Shown here one piece after another: positions 22,566 to 34,630 of a DNA stretch of 60,000 bases; positions within the stretch are counted from its first letter, which is position 1, and every line of letters starts with the position of its first letter. A program made the translations under genes and the position numbers. Source of the stretch: Takakia lepidozioides (lineage: Eukaryota; Streptophyta; Takakiopsida; Takakiales; Takakiaceae); NCBI GenBank assembly GCA_030704615.1, contig CM060734.1, positions 61,212,042-61,272,041 on the forward strand, in the 5' to 3' direction. Below the pieces are notes generated by a model, which worked only from the letters and a program-made list of their open reading frames with translations, ran no database searches and had not been told where the DNA came from.

Positions 22566-23405
22566 CTAATGATTTGGAGCAAATGATCTGCCCTCTGGCC
22601 CAAGAGCTGTCAAACTAAAGGAGCAGTTGATCTCTCCTTCTTGGGCTACATCTGCGAAGAGCTTCATACACCACCCCCCAAGCTTTTCTGGCCTCAGACA
22701 ACAGGTCTGAGTGAACCCCACAAAGAACTGCTCTAACAAAAAATGGCTTTGCATCAAAGACGAGCTTGCATCTAGCTTTCCAAATATTCCAAAGAGTATG
22801 AGCTGTGGGAGTTGACCAAACCGGGCAATCAGACCAGACGTGATCATCCACATAGTTCAAAAGAAAAATAGAATTGGAAGGGACAGCCAAGGTCTTCCAA
22901 GGGCCGTAGAAAGAAAGCACATAATTCCACACCATGAAGGCCAGCGGATAGTCAATGAAGCAGTGTTCAATCGTTTCAGGAATTCGCAGATGACAGGAGG
23001 AGCAGCTGAGATTGGAGTCAGCGAAATGACTTGTGACAGACATAATTCTGTTAACCAGTTTCCAAAGAAAGCCACTTAACCTGGCCGACCTATCTCGGAA
23101 GGGATACCTACTGATTTTCCCCAATTGACCTTAAGACCTGAGGCATGACAAAAAGTAGACAAGGCAAGAAGCAATCTATTGATATTATCAGAGAAGCTGT
23201 TGCATGGGGACTGCAGCCTGAGGGATGCTAGATTGTGAGCGGTGAGCCTGTGCTCATGTGAGCGGTGTTGCCCCATGATTTTGCAAAAAAGTATTGTACG
23301 TAATTCCGCAAATGGCACCCATAACCGCGGGCAGGATGTCCCTGTAGGCATAAAGCGCACAGTTACAAGGATCCAACCGATTGCTGCGATATTGACAATG
23401 GGCAC
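22566..23405 (-). mobile_element. LINE (L1-type) ORF2 C-terminal remnant
   Basis: The frame at 23,405-23,076 ends with NRLLLALSTFCHASGLKVN, the RT thumb-side motif with conserved ASGLxVN.xKS. Another frame (23,124-22,615) continues with FLWKLVNRIMSV, CSSCHLRIPETIEHCF and WNYVLSFYGPW, a typical zf-RVT domain with CxxC and H/C ligands. The frame change between them and the missing upstream RT palm show a 5'-truncated dead copy. It is a second insertion or duplicate of the neighbouring fragment at 21.6-22.0 kb. Confidence 0.8.
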
Positions 23406-23439
23406 AATGAAGATTAGTAATTAAGGGGAAGGTGGAATA

Positions 23440-24165
23440 GTGGATGGATAATTAGGGTTTTTTTAGGGTTTTTCATGTGTTTTTCCCGCAGATGCCATTG
23501 AATGTTTTTCTCGTTTTTTTCGGGTTTTTAGGGTTTTCTTAGGGGATTCATAGGGGGTTTCATTTTCCCCGCAAATGACACTCACCACTTTCAGAGGATT
23601 TTTTTTGGAGAATTTTAAGGGTTTTTAGGTTGGTTTTTTAGGGTTTAAGGGTTTCTTAGGGTTTTTTTTAGTGTGTGGTGCCACTGAAAGAGGTGTGCGG
23701 TGCTGCACACCCTTTTCAGTGTTTTTTTTTTGGGGGGGGTTATTTTAGGTATTTTTCGGTTTTGTTTTTGGATTTTTATTTTATTTTTCCCCGCATATGC
23801 CATTGAAAGTGGGTGTGCAGCACCATACACCATTTTTAGGGGGTTTTTTTTTGGGTTTAGGGTTTAGGATTTAAAGGGTTTTTTAGGTTTTAAAAAGGTT
23901 TTAGGGTTTTTTTAGGGTTTTAGTCTAGTGTGCGGTGCCACTGAAAGAGGTGTGCAGTGCTGCACACCCCTTTTCAGGGTTTTTGTTTTCCCCTTTTTTG
24001 GGGTTTTTTCTTTTTTCTTTTTTTCCTTTTCACAGACGCCACTGAAAGTGGTGTGCGGCACAACACACCACTTTTAGGGGTTTTTTCTAGGGTTTTTTCG
24101 GGGATTGTTTCGCATATGCTACTGAAAATGGTGTGCGGTACCGCAGACCACTTTCCAGGGATATT
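23440..24165 (+). repeat. Degenerate TTTAGGG tract with a hairpin-unit array
   Basis: Many TTTAGGG/TTTTAGGG-like words resemble plant telomere repeats in degenerate, interstitial form. Embedded are five units of about 45-50 bp at 23,671-23,721, 23,789-23,841, 23,929-23,979, 24,031-24,080 and 24,111-24,160, plus two partial ones at about 23,487 and 23,570. Each holds 'gccactgaaag(a/t)ggtgtgc' followed by its near reverse complement 'gcacaccccttttcag', so each unit can fold into a stem of about 17 bp with a very small loop. Arms differ between units in ways that often keep pairing. No gene is present. Confidence 0.75.
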
Positions 24166-24419
24166 TTTTTTGTTTTGGCAGAATGGTGTCGTCTTGTTTG
24201 CAATATGCAGCATAGGTCAGCAGTGGACACTCCTACCTAAATCGCCAAACTTCTACAAAAGAAAAATAGTAATGGATGAATTCGCCTAATATGGATGATA
24301 TAAATGGATGAAAGTACATAGGAGGATGATTCTATCCAAATTTCAATGGATGAACATATATTTCCTGTAAAACTTAAGAGCCACTCGTGCTCTTTTTCAA
24401 ATTTAAAAAAAAACATTGA

Positions 24420-25500
24420 TCGGACACTTAGCACTACAAAGATACTTTAGATCTCAGTTTATTAAAATATTATGTTGTTGTTCTTGTAAGTAATTATTAA
24501 CACCTATCTGTCAGTAACTGTTTGGCACACAAAATTAATATTGTCAACCCACAATCGAACCTCTGAAATTTTGGTCTAGTGTCGGTATGGTCATATTAGC
24601 AATGTTGTTGGACCTTTGAAATTTTGGTGTCATACTTAGTATTATAGGCAAGCCAAGTTTGAAAACAAAAAATTGGTAAAACAAGAATAAATTACTTTAC
24701 TATTTTATCTAAACTAAAGCTAACTTTTCAAAGTGAACATCTTCTAGCTGTCACAATCAAATACAATGTTGTGATTGTCTCATTCTCCCCCACACAAAAG
24801 TCCTCATAGATCTTTATATATGAGGTCATAGGTCAACAGGCGGTTGTAATGAATTACATCCAACATACAGCTATAAACACAATTTCAACTAAATGCGGAC
24901 TTTTGGCTTAAATCCGGACCAAACCTGATATACGGTACAATTGGATTAATTGATAAATAATATTTTAAAATAACTTATATTTAGTCATCTTTAGTCATAT
25001 GTAATCATTTAACTTAGAAACAAAGTCGAAGAGCTTCAAACATTATTGATTATTAAATTTTTATAGCAAGTCATTTAAAAAATTATCATTATATTAATTG
25101 TGGTCAATTTAATTGTCAAGGGGGTCCATGATACAATTGAGATATCATTATGGCCGCAAGGCGAAGTGGCTCTTAGTTACGTCGGCTTCGGAGCCTTCTC
25201 TCTGAGATATCATTATGTTTGTAATATGATTGATGTTATAGTTCGAGTGAAAGCGTTAATATTGACAAGTTTGTTCATTTAATTGAATTTTCATTGAATC
25301 GGATACTTAACAAGAAATCTCAATTTGTTAAAATATTATATTATTATTATTATTGTAATTAATTATTAACACCTAGCTGTCAGTAACTCTTTGGCACACA
25401 AAATTAATATTGTCAACCCACAATTAGCAATGTTGTCAAACATCGGAAATTTTGGTCTAGTGTCGGTATGGTAATGTTAGCAATGTCGTCGGACCTCTGA
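24420..25500 (+). repeat. Two direct repeats of about 200 bp
   Basis: 24,420-24,620 and 25,296-25,500 share 'cacacaaaattaatattgtc', 'aattattaacacct' and 'ttttggtctagtgtcggtat' in order. They are about 870 bp apart and enclose AT-rich DNA into which the 50-bp SINE copy (25,153) later inserted. They could be a tandem duplication or the decayed ends of an LTR-like element; no LTR termini were recognised. Confidence 0.6.
25153..25202 (+). mobile_element. SINE-like element, 50-bp 5'-truncated copy
   Basis: This 50-bp insert ('ggcgaagtggctcttagtta' … 'cttctctc') is flanked by a perfect 15-bp direct repeat 'tgagatatcattatg' (25,138-25,152 and 25,203-25,217). It corresponds to the 3' end of the 257-bp element at 21,102-21,358. 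Confidence 0.85.
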
Positions 25501-25509
25501 TTTTTTATT

Positions 25510-25720
25510 CTTTATTTTTTAAAAGAAAACCTGGGAGCTACTGCTCACAATTTAGGCCCTTGAGGAGGGGGAAAAATTAACCCCCTTTCAGATAAGCCCT
25601 TAGGCACACGGAAGGGATACCACCACTAGACCACCTTGCCACAAACAATCCACACACCGCGCAGGTAGCGGGTTCGAACCCTGAACCACCAGGGTGACAC
25701 ATTGTGCACTTACTAGACTA
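25510..25720 (-). repeat. Retroelement-like segment with B-box-like motif
   Basis: The minus strand contains 'gggttcgaaccc', a perfect Pol III B-box/T-loop-like palindrome, followed by 'ggtggtctagtggtggta' and, further on, 'ctcccaggttttcttttaaa', which looks like a retroelement tail. A complete tRNA was not found, because the A-box-like word lies on the wrong side of the B box. It is most likely a decayed SINE or composite. Confidence 0.35.
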
Positions 25721-26230
25721 GGGCTTCGCGTGCTCCGCACTACTAGCGACGAATTCTGAGAACTACGTTCAATTTTTCACAAAAAGGGGTGGGTCATCCC
25801 CATGGTGTTACATACATACAACCCATATTTCATTGTGTTCCGGAAGAAGAACGGCGGAGTGTTGCCGAAGCTATCATATTATTTTTATTCTTCAAAGGAA
25901 AGAGGGCCGAAATCTTGCTGGTCCCTCCTTTTCGGCATCCCTCCTTTTCGGCATCCCCAGAGTTTTACAAGTCCGATATCAATTGGAAGCACAAAAAGGT
26001 TGCCATTAAGACCAATTACGATAGGTAGACACCTAACACTTTCAAAAAGAGAAGCTACTTCTCACGAATCAGGCCCCTTCAATACAGTGAGGAGAAAATA
26101 ACCTATTTGATAAAGATAAAGGTAAATTTTCTTTGATGTCCAATGATTTACAGAGCCTACTGCTCAACACAGGGACCGGAGGTGGGGGGGGGGGGGGGAG
26201 AAAATCATACCACACCGACAAGGTCAACCT

Positions 26231-26297
26231 GCCTCTCATTTTAAGATAATAGGGTCTTCAATGGGCACGTGCGATGTGGCCGGTTGGAATGAGAGGC
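26231..26297. mobile_element. 67-bp MULE remnant with 9-bp target duplication
   Basis: The left about 55 bp ('gcctctcattttaagataat' onwards) is nearly identical to the terminus of the large MULE at 34,631. The right end 'aatgagaggc' matches its other terminus. The perfect 9-bp repeat 'ggtcaacct' lies at 26,222-26,230 and 26,298-26,306. It is thus a complete, minimal, internally deleted derivative of the same MULE family. Confidence 0.88.
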
Positions 26298-26309
26298 GGT
26301 CAACCTTGT

Positions 26310-27010
26310 CGTTTATTTATATATACGGTAAATCGTATTAAATCAAGGGAAATAACCTTGGGAGAACTTTAAGGCCTTAGGTGGGTATCATAGCCTAGGG
26401 AAGATATTTTTGTCTTGGATATGAAACTGCAAAAGGCTACATTTGTTTGTTGTGGTATGGATCAAAGATCCGGACCGAGGGGGTACATATTGACAATATT
26501 TCATGAAGATAAGAGCTGTTGCTCTACATAAATGACCAAAACAGAGGAAGTCTTGGATGGGGAGGACCACACTTAGGTTCCTTGGCTCCTATCATTGTTC
26601 TTCCCAGTCTTCTGTTTGAAAATAATCAGTTAAAGAGGGTAGCCCTGGGATGGCTGGAGATGCACTAGTTACAAAGTTGCCACTAGCCTTGGCCCAGAGA
26701 GAGGGGGGCTGGTAAGCCAAGCTGGAAAATGTTGAACAAGAGAAAACTTCATCAGCACTACTGAGAATGGTGAATTTCACATTGAGTTAACAATGCCTGA
26801 ACAGATAGATACACTGAACATTCTTGCGAGGGACCAGTTCCATTATACAACATTAAAACCAATCATACAAAGCCACAGTAGCCCATACCAGGGCTACTGG
26901 TCACCTTGGTCGAAGAATAATGACCTACAATGTTGCACTTCAGGCGTTTCCAAGGAACAAGAGCTGCACAATGAAGGTGCGAGCGACTAATACCACTTAC
27001 TACCATGGCT
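26310..27010. other. Intergenic, no gene
   Basis: Short frames without motifs lie between the mini-MULE and the PPR locus. I see nothing supportable. Confidence 0.45.
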
Positions 27011-29260
27011 TGGCCAGCTTCAAAGAATGTACTCATAAGACGTTGTTTGCCGTAGCCTTGTGGCCATTGACCCTGCGCCCAGTGTGAGCGGAACACAAAG
27101 GGATGTGGTGGCAAAGAGAAAATTCCTTTCCTCCTCCCCCACATCATGCAATACAAAGCGTGTGTCAAGCACATACCCCGCCTCCTTCATCATTCTTCTC
27201 ACCTTTGCAGTATCATCCCACCTGCCAGCTGCAACATAGATGTTTGATAGCAACACATACGTCGCGGCATCTGTTCATCCACTTGGGGATAGATGTTGCC
27301 GCATGTCAGCCATCTCCACATTGCCATGGATTCACACCACAACATCTGGATTGATTGGCATTTTATTATTCAGGTCCACTGCCTCACCCAGTTGTCGCGC
27401 ACGTCCAAGAAGCTCCACCATGCAGCCAAAGTGCTTTACTGTCAGAGTGACACCATGATCTTGACTCAGGGAATCGAAGTAGCATCTTCTTTCATTCAGT
27501 AGGCCAGTGTATCTGCATGCAGAGAGAACACATAAACGTGATATTGTCGGCTTCAAGCCGTCCCTTTGCATTCCTTCAAATAGTTGCAGGACCTCCCTAT
27601 GACAACCATGCTGGGCATATCCTGCGATCATAGCATTCAATGACACCACATTTCGTTCAGTCACATTGTCAAATACTCCCTTTGCATCCTTAATGCACCC
27701 ACATTTCTCATACATGTCCACCAGGGCAGTGTCCAGAATGACATTTGGTACAATTCCAGCTTTGAGGATGTCACCATGCACCTCTTTGCCCTTTTCTAGG
27801 GCTGCCAGGCTTGCACAAGCATTGCAAACGCACACAATGTGATGTGGTTGCACCTCACCCCTTCCCCCATCATTTGCTCATGTCTCCAAGGCCTCCATCC
27901 CGCGCCCCTGCTGTGCATATCCTGCAAGTCTCGTTCAGCCATATTGTTGAACACTCCCTCCGCATCCTCAATGCTCCCACGGTTGGCATACATGTCCACG
28001 AGGGTATTAATGGTACAATTCCAGCTTTGGTGATGCTGCACCTCTTTGCCCTTTTACAGGGCTGCCAGGCTTGCACACGCACACAAACGTGATGTGGTCA
28101 GGCTTCACCCCTCCCCCCATCATTTGCTAATAGGTCTCCAAAGCCTCCATCCCGCGCCCCTGCTGTGCATACCGTGCAAGCATTGCGTTCCATGACACCA
28201 CATCTCGTTCAGCTATAGTGTTGAAAACTCCCTTCGCATCCTTAATGCACCCACATTTGGCATACATGTCCACCAGGGCAATGTCCAGGATGACATCTGG
28301 TACACTTCCAGCTTTGACAATGTCACCATGGACCTCTTTCCCCTTTCCCAGAGCTCCCATGCAAACACAAACAAATGTGATGTGGTTGGGCTTCACCCCT
28401 TTGCGCATCATTTGCTCATAGGTCTCCTCCATCCCGCACCCTTGCTGTGCATATCCTGCAATCATCGCACTCCACGACACCACATCTCGTTCAGCCATAC
28501 TGTCGAACACCCCCTTCATACATGTCAACGAGGGTATTGTTCAGAAGGACATTTGGTACAATTGCAGCTCTGACAATGTCACCATGCACCTCTTCGCCCT
28601 CTTCCAGAGCTGCCAGGCTTGCACACGCATTGCAAATGCACAGAAACATGAGGTGGTCGGGCTTCACCCCATCCCCCACCATTTGATCATAGGTCTCCAA
28701 GGCCTCCATACCACGCCTGGCATATGTGCATACCCTGCAAGCATCGTGTTCCACGTGATCAAAGATCGTTGAGGCATTCTGTTGAACACTTGGTGAGCAT
28801 CCATGATGGTCCCGCACTTAACATACATGTTGACAAGGGTGTTGAGTGGAAAAACATTTGGCATGAATCGACTTTGGATAATGTGAGTGTGCATCTGCTT
28901 TCCAGCTTCCAGACCTTCCATCTTGATGCACTTAAGCAAGAGACAGACATACGTATCTGAATCTGCTGAAATGCCTCCTTGGTTTAAAGTCTGTAGAGCC
29001 TCTGTCAGTCTGCCTGCCGCACAAAGCATCTTCACATACCCAGAAGTGCCAGAAGAGGCATTGTGGACTCCCTCTCTTGATCCTCTTTCAGAAGCTGTGG
29101 TCAAGGTTGAGGTGCCTGATTTTATCAACTGTGCCGCTGCAGCTGCTGCCTTTAGTTGATCATCTACATGAAGGTTTCTTGTAGCTATTGATCCACAGAT
29201 AATCATAGGTAATCTGGAGTTTGGAAGTCCGGCCCTCTTGGATGAATCTAGACCCACACT
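27010..29260 (-). pseudogene. DYW-class PPR gene A, frameshifted
   Basis: PLS-class pentatricopeptide proteins bind organellar RNA, and their DYW domain performs C-to-U editing. Reading down the minus strand from 29,257 there is an N-terminal Ala-rich block (LKAAAAAAQLIKSG), YVKMLCAAGRLTEALQTL, then many PPR repeats (TLVDMYAKCGCIKDAKGVF, ERDVVSWNAMLARYAQQGRG, GVKPNHITFVCVC) in at least six alternating frames. These are followed by an E-type block LLSNIYVAAGRWDDTAKVRR and the start of a DYW domain (GYVLDTRFVLHDVGEEER) near 27,020-27,256. The DYW catalytic HxE and CxxC and the terminal tripeptide are not found in a continuous frame. Many frameshifts make it a pseudogene; some repeats are near-identical to each other. 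Confidence 0.85.
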
Positions 29261-29829
29261 CTATCCCTGCTCCTTCAGCTATCCATGCCTCTGCACAAAT
29301 CATGCATACATCTTTGCCTTGCTGCTAGTAGCTGACAATGACAGCCTAGATTTGTCTTAGGAAACACCCAAATCAACTTATCACACTAGTTCCTATGCTC
29401 AATTGCATCTGCTACTCTCTGTAATCCAACAGGCATTCACCTTTTTGCCTTGATTGTCCCACCATTGACTGGGGTCAGAAAAGTAGTCATTCCACAGCTC
29501 CTCCTCGTCTCTGTTACCTGTTTCTGGATACTTTCCTGTTGTCACATTGGCAGTATCATGTCAGTCACTCCAAACTAACAAAGGTTCACGCAACCAGCTA
29601 ACCTGCAGAATTCAACATGAAAATTTAGGGCTGATTCTGATACGATGGAAAAACAGGGTGAAATCTGTTGAATACCAACCATGTTACCATACCAAATGTA
29701 CAAACCATGTTACAACCTCAATGCAGCTGCTCCCTCACAAGTTTCTGACATCTGTCCTTACGTCATTTGTGTTCATCCCTCCAGCAAGGCTCAGCATAGT
29801 AGTGGATAGCATCACACAAGCTGCTGCCT

Positions 29830-31165
29830 GCTAACAATGCTTTTCACCACATGTTCTGCTACCCCCACATCTCCATGAAGTTTGCAGGCACCAAGCAAGG
29901 CCCTCCATACCCTAGGATCTGGTTGGATTGACATTTTGCTACTATAAACTCCTCTGCCTCATCTAATCGCCCTGCACAGCCAAGAAGGTCCACCATGCAA
30001 CCATCGCGTTCCAAGACACCACATTTCATTCAGCCATATTGCTGTTCGCATCCTCGATGCTCCCACATTTGGCATGCATGTCATTGGGTACAATTCCAGC
30101 TCTGACAATGTCGCCATGGGCCTCTTTGCCCTTTTCCAGAGCTCCCAGGCTTGCACACGCATTGCAAACACAAACGTGATGTGGTTGGGCTTCACCCCTT
30201 CCCCCATCATTTGCTCATAGGTCTCCAAAGCCTCCACCCCACATCCCTGCTGTGCATACCCTACAAGCATCGCGCTCCATGACACCACATCTCGTTCAGC
30301 CACATTGTTGAAAACTGCCCTTGCATCCTTAATACACCCACATTTGGCATACATGTCCACCAGGGCAGTGTTCAGAAGAACATCTGGTACAATTCCAGCT
30401 TTTGACGATGTCATCATGGACCTCTTTCACCTTTTCCAGGGCTCCCAGGCTTGCACACGCATAAATGAACGTGATGGGGGTGAAATGTGTTGAAGAAGGT
30501 GCCTTCATTAGCAATGCCTGAGTTTATCAATTGTGCCGCTGCTGCTGCGGCTTCCAGTTGACCATCTACCCATGCAGGTTTCTTGTAGCTATCATTCCAC
30601 AGGGAATCATAGGTAATCTGGAGCTTGAAATCCGACCCTCTTGGATGAATCTGGACCCACACCCTATCCCTGCTCCTTCAGCTATATCCTGCAATCATGG
30701 CACACCACGAGACAGCATCACGTTGAACATCTTGTCAAATACTTTACAGGCATCCTGCATGCTGCCACAAGTGGCATACATGTCCAAAAGGGTATTGTCC
30801 AGAATGATATCTGTAGCAATTCCCCCTTTTGACGATGTCACCGTGCACACTCTGCCCTTTTCCAGGGACCCCAGCTGGCATTGTTGAACACTTGACGTGC
30901 ATCCTTCAGGCTGCCAGATTTCGCATACATATCAATAAGGGCATTCTGCAAAATGATATCTGGGGCAAGTCCAGCTTTGAGGATGTCCTTGTGCACCTCT
31001 CTGCCCTTTCCAGGGGCCACAAGCTGGCGCATGCTTTGAGAACGCAAGTGAATGTGACCGCATTTGCCATCACCCCTTTGTGTATCATCTGGTCATAAAC
31101 ACAAACAAACGTGATGTGGTTGGGCTTCACCCCTTCACGCATCATTTGCTCATAGGTCTCCAAAG
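29830..31165 (-). pseudogene. PPR gene B, decayed and rearranged
   Basis: The minus strand shows PPR blocks (ETYEQMMREGVKPNHITFV, NALIDMYAKSGSLKDARQVF, VDMYAKCGCIKDARAVF, ERDVVSWSAMLVGYAQQG). Near the low end lie VDLLGCAGRLDEAEEF and QPDPRVWRALLGACKLHGD in different frames, the start of an E domain. An N-terminal-type block (DGQLEAAAAAAQLINSG, about 30,555-30,662) sits in the middle, nearly identical in DNA to the N-terminus of gene A at about 29,165-29,260. The locus therefore looks like a recombined tandem partner of gene A. It is broken in several frames. Confidence 0.8.
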
Positions 31166-31169
31166 CATC

Positions 31170-34100
31170 TCATGCTTGGTGACATGCTCATGCTTTCCAT
31201 AGTAGAAGGTCCGATCACAAAGACATGCATGATTATTTTGTAGCCCATCCCCACAAAGTCAAGAACCGTTCTTTGACGAGTCGTGGCCGCGAGCGGCATA
31301 CTAGCTAGAGGGTCGTGGTAAGTTGCGGTGTAGGTTGGGCTCGAGGAACCGCCTACCAGCTGCGTGTAGAGGATTTGCGGCATGCATCTGATGAACAATT
31401 GCAATCTAGAGTTCCTACCGGCAAAGAAGAGTTTAATTGCTCTTCCTCACAGGGCGATTTGCGTTTTCTAAGTCCTACGGTATGTCTACAATTTATTCGA
31501 TAGATGCCTTCCAAGTTTTAGCCGGGGCAAAAATTCAAGCCCCTTCACAAAACGACTCCCGAGTTCAAGGAAGCGGTTCTGTTCTCGACCGCCCAATGCC
31601 CCTCTTTCCGGCCAAGTCCGTAGTTCAAACGACTGTAGAGGAAGGGCTATGTATTCCCGGGAACGTTGGGTTTTAGTTCCAAGGGAACCTAGATCAAATA
31701 TAGGGTCAAAGGCTCCCTGGGACCAATCTACCTATTCAATCAAAATAATTCACGATTAGTCCCTGACCCAAATCATACCACTTCAACTTAATGGGAGCCC
31801 TCGGCACTCCGGAATGGGGGTAGATCCCAGCCACACAATGCCCCTAATCCTTGGACTTCGCAACCCTCAATCCTATATTAGCCCCAACCACCCTTTTACT
31901 TAATTTTCAAGTCCAAAGAGGGTCCCTAAATAACTTCCATATAGGGCGAATTATATGAGTATTTATCCTATTTATAAAATCGCATGAATTAATAAATAAA
32001 CAGGAAAAAAAACTTTAAAAAAAAGGAATAAGTAGAGGATTCCCTGAGGATCTCAAGGATCCCGAGATTACCTCCAGGGGTCACAGGAACACCCTGGGAA
32101 CGCTTTCCTTCATTGGGAACAACGGGGAACCGCTCTTCTCAATGGAAGCGCCCCTAATTCCATGACCCACTCAATGGCTCATTAGCAACTTATGGGGGGT
32201 GATTGGCCCCAGATGAATGAAAATTCAATTTTAATAGTTTATCATCCGTGTGGTATTTTCATGAATAAACAAACAATATAATGCTAGTGGGTCCCAAGGG
32301 CTATTCAGTGGGCTTTTCCCCCTCCCTAGTCTTAAATATGTGTGTTGGCTTTGATGGAGGATGCGTACTTTCGGTAATGAGACGACATGTACCTCGCTTT
32401 GCTGGCGATGGTATACAAAGATCTCATAATGGAATAAGAAAAATTGTGGGCGAAATGTGTTGCAGATTGTCATAAGGCCCCCAGCAGGCACTTGCAATCC
32501 ATGCCACCTTCAAATCGACATGGGCCTGCCATGGCATCATTTGTCAAAGCGACGAGCCATACCTCTGTGTTTGGAACGCTCTCCCCCCTCAACGCTGGAA
32601 AAACCTCAGAGCTCCACTCCATGGCCTCGCTAGAATTTGAGAGAGACGTGAATTGGAAACATGTCAAACACCCCACCACGACTTCCAGGCTCAATTTTCG
32701 CTAAGTATGCTTATGTTGTAGATTAGTTCCTCGGTAATCTCTGCTTCATACTGAGCCATTTGGAGGACTCTCATGAGAAAGCTAGGTTATATCTAGAGGA
32801 TTTTTTCAAGTACGATGCTGCACTATTATGTACAGGTTCTGATTCACTCCATAGTGACTACGGTATGTAACCCTTATGAAAATGGATGGAAAGTCTTAGA
32901 GGCCAACGAAAAATGGTTTTTTCATTCATTTATTGGACGATTAGTTTTTATTTTCATCCATCTAGCCTACTGGACGAAATTATGATTTTCATCCATTGGA
33001 CGAAATAGAAAATCACTTATCTAGCCTTCGCGAATGCTGTTGGCCTTGGAAATTGTGGTCGTTGCTAATCTCCACCATAAATCACCAAAATTGGTGATAA
33101 ACTACAATTGGGTACATTGCATCAGCTTGTAAATTTTAGGTCCATCGGGGGTAAAAAGATACTCCGCTCGCCAATCTTTGTAGTTTCGCCATATAGGAAT
33201 TTTGCCATTTCCTTGGAAAACAATTTACTGGTGGTGGCCCTGGGGTCTTTGGCCCTACCACTGGGTCACAGATCGTCCGAATTCATCTCCAACCAAACCG
33301 CATCGCTAACAAGGCCACGCCTCGCCTTGAAGTCGTCCTGATTCGCTGTACATCCCAATGCAGCAACCTGCTTTTCTGCAATATTTCATCGCTATACAAC
33401 TACTCCTACCAATTGCCAAGTTTTCCCTCGTCGTGAACCTACTGGACTTGAGAGAAGGGATAACAGAAAAATTGCAATCATGTATCCAAACAGTCGCCTC
33501 GTAATGTTCGAACAGCCCTACCGTTACTGGTATCGATTTGGCAGCCTATCCTGCTGTCGATGCAGCTTCCTACGGTCATTTTGACGCCAGAGTTCCTCTT
33601 GATGGCCACCTTAGACTCTGCCTAAGTTCCTAAGTGATGTACCAACGATCTTCCAAATAACTAACAAAACGTCCTGCTTTGGCTATACAATGCCGAAACT
33701 GTCTGTCTTAAGATTAAAAACGATATGAAAATAAAAATGTACCCTTATATGCATCTACACTCTTGCCTCTTTTCTCAAACGTGGCATCTCGATTAGCTCG
33801 TAATAGTTGAGGGTAGGGCCAGCTTATAAAGCAGTTGTGCGGTTTGCAAAGACTACAGACATGATATTGTATGAAGCGGAGGGGGGAGAGTCTGCAAAAA
33901 CATGGAGAAAAAATGGGTTAGTACTGGGGGGGGGGGGGGGGGGGAGAGGGGGAGGAGTACAACACGTAAGCATAGTTGTAATATGCCCATGAGTTCTTGG
34001 AGGCTGGATTTAGTTGGAGGTCAACGGAGACGTGTACCAGAGCCAAACAGATGAGTAACTAGATATTTGAGAACGAATTGGCATGACATTAGGTGGAGGT

Positions 34101-34621
34101 GATACCAAGCAAACGTTCTGAATGAATTGATGGGGTAGTGCCAAGGAAGTCGTTACCAAAATTTGGGTGGGAGAGCTAGTGATCGGGTGGGGAACGGATG
34201 TCGAAGTGGGTCAAGAGCCCGAAGCATGCAGAGAGAAGTTGAGAGAGGCTGTTACCTATTGCAACATGCGTCGCAACCACCAGAGCCTCCAAGTGACATG
34301 AGGGTTGAAGCACGATTTGTTTGTGTCGTAGCATGAGGAGAGCATGAGCCTCTCTTGGTATACACAGGAGTCCAACGAGAAGCAGCATAATGGTAGGGTG
34401 GTGATAGAGGGTTGAGCCATAGATGCATTAAAAGCACTCGGGGGTAGAGAGGAGAAGACAACAAGTAATTCATTACAACCACCTGATGACCTCTGACCTC
34501 CTATATAAAGATCTATGAAGACTTTTATGTGGGGGAGAATGGGACAACCGCATTGCATTGATTGTGACAGCTATGTGCACTTTGAACATTTAGCTTTAAT
34601 TTAGACGAAAAATTTAGCATA
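31170..34621. other. Intergenic region left of the MULE, no supported gene
   Basis: Short open frames (for example 31,437-31,676 and 32,444-32,704 on plus) show no motif I recognise. A run of 19 G lies at 33,926-33,944. DNA around 32,000 is AT-rich. I see no transposon termini except the MULE target duplication at the right end. Confidence 0.45.
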
Positions 34622-34630
34622 GTAATTTAT
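34622..34630. repeat. Left 9-bp target-site duplication of the MULE
   Basis: GTAATTTAT immediately before the terminus GCCTCTCATT; identical to 45,461-45,469. Nine bp is the standard duplication length of Mutator-like elements. Confidence 0.93.

Noticed and set aside
23440-24165. True telomere end
   Set aside because: Repeats are degenerate and interstitial, interrupted by hairpin units and followed by ordinary sequence on both sides.
25640-25710. A tRNA gene suggested by a perfect ggttcgaaccc
   Set aside because: No acceptor stem pairing, and the A-box-like sequence lies on the wrong side.
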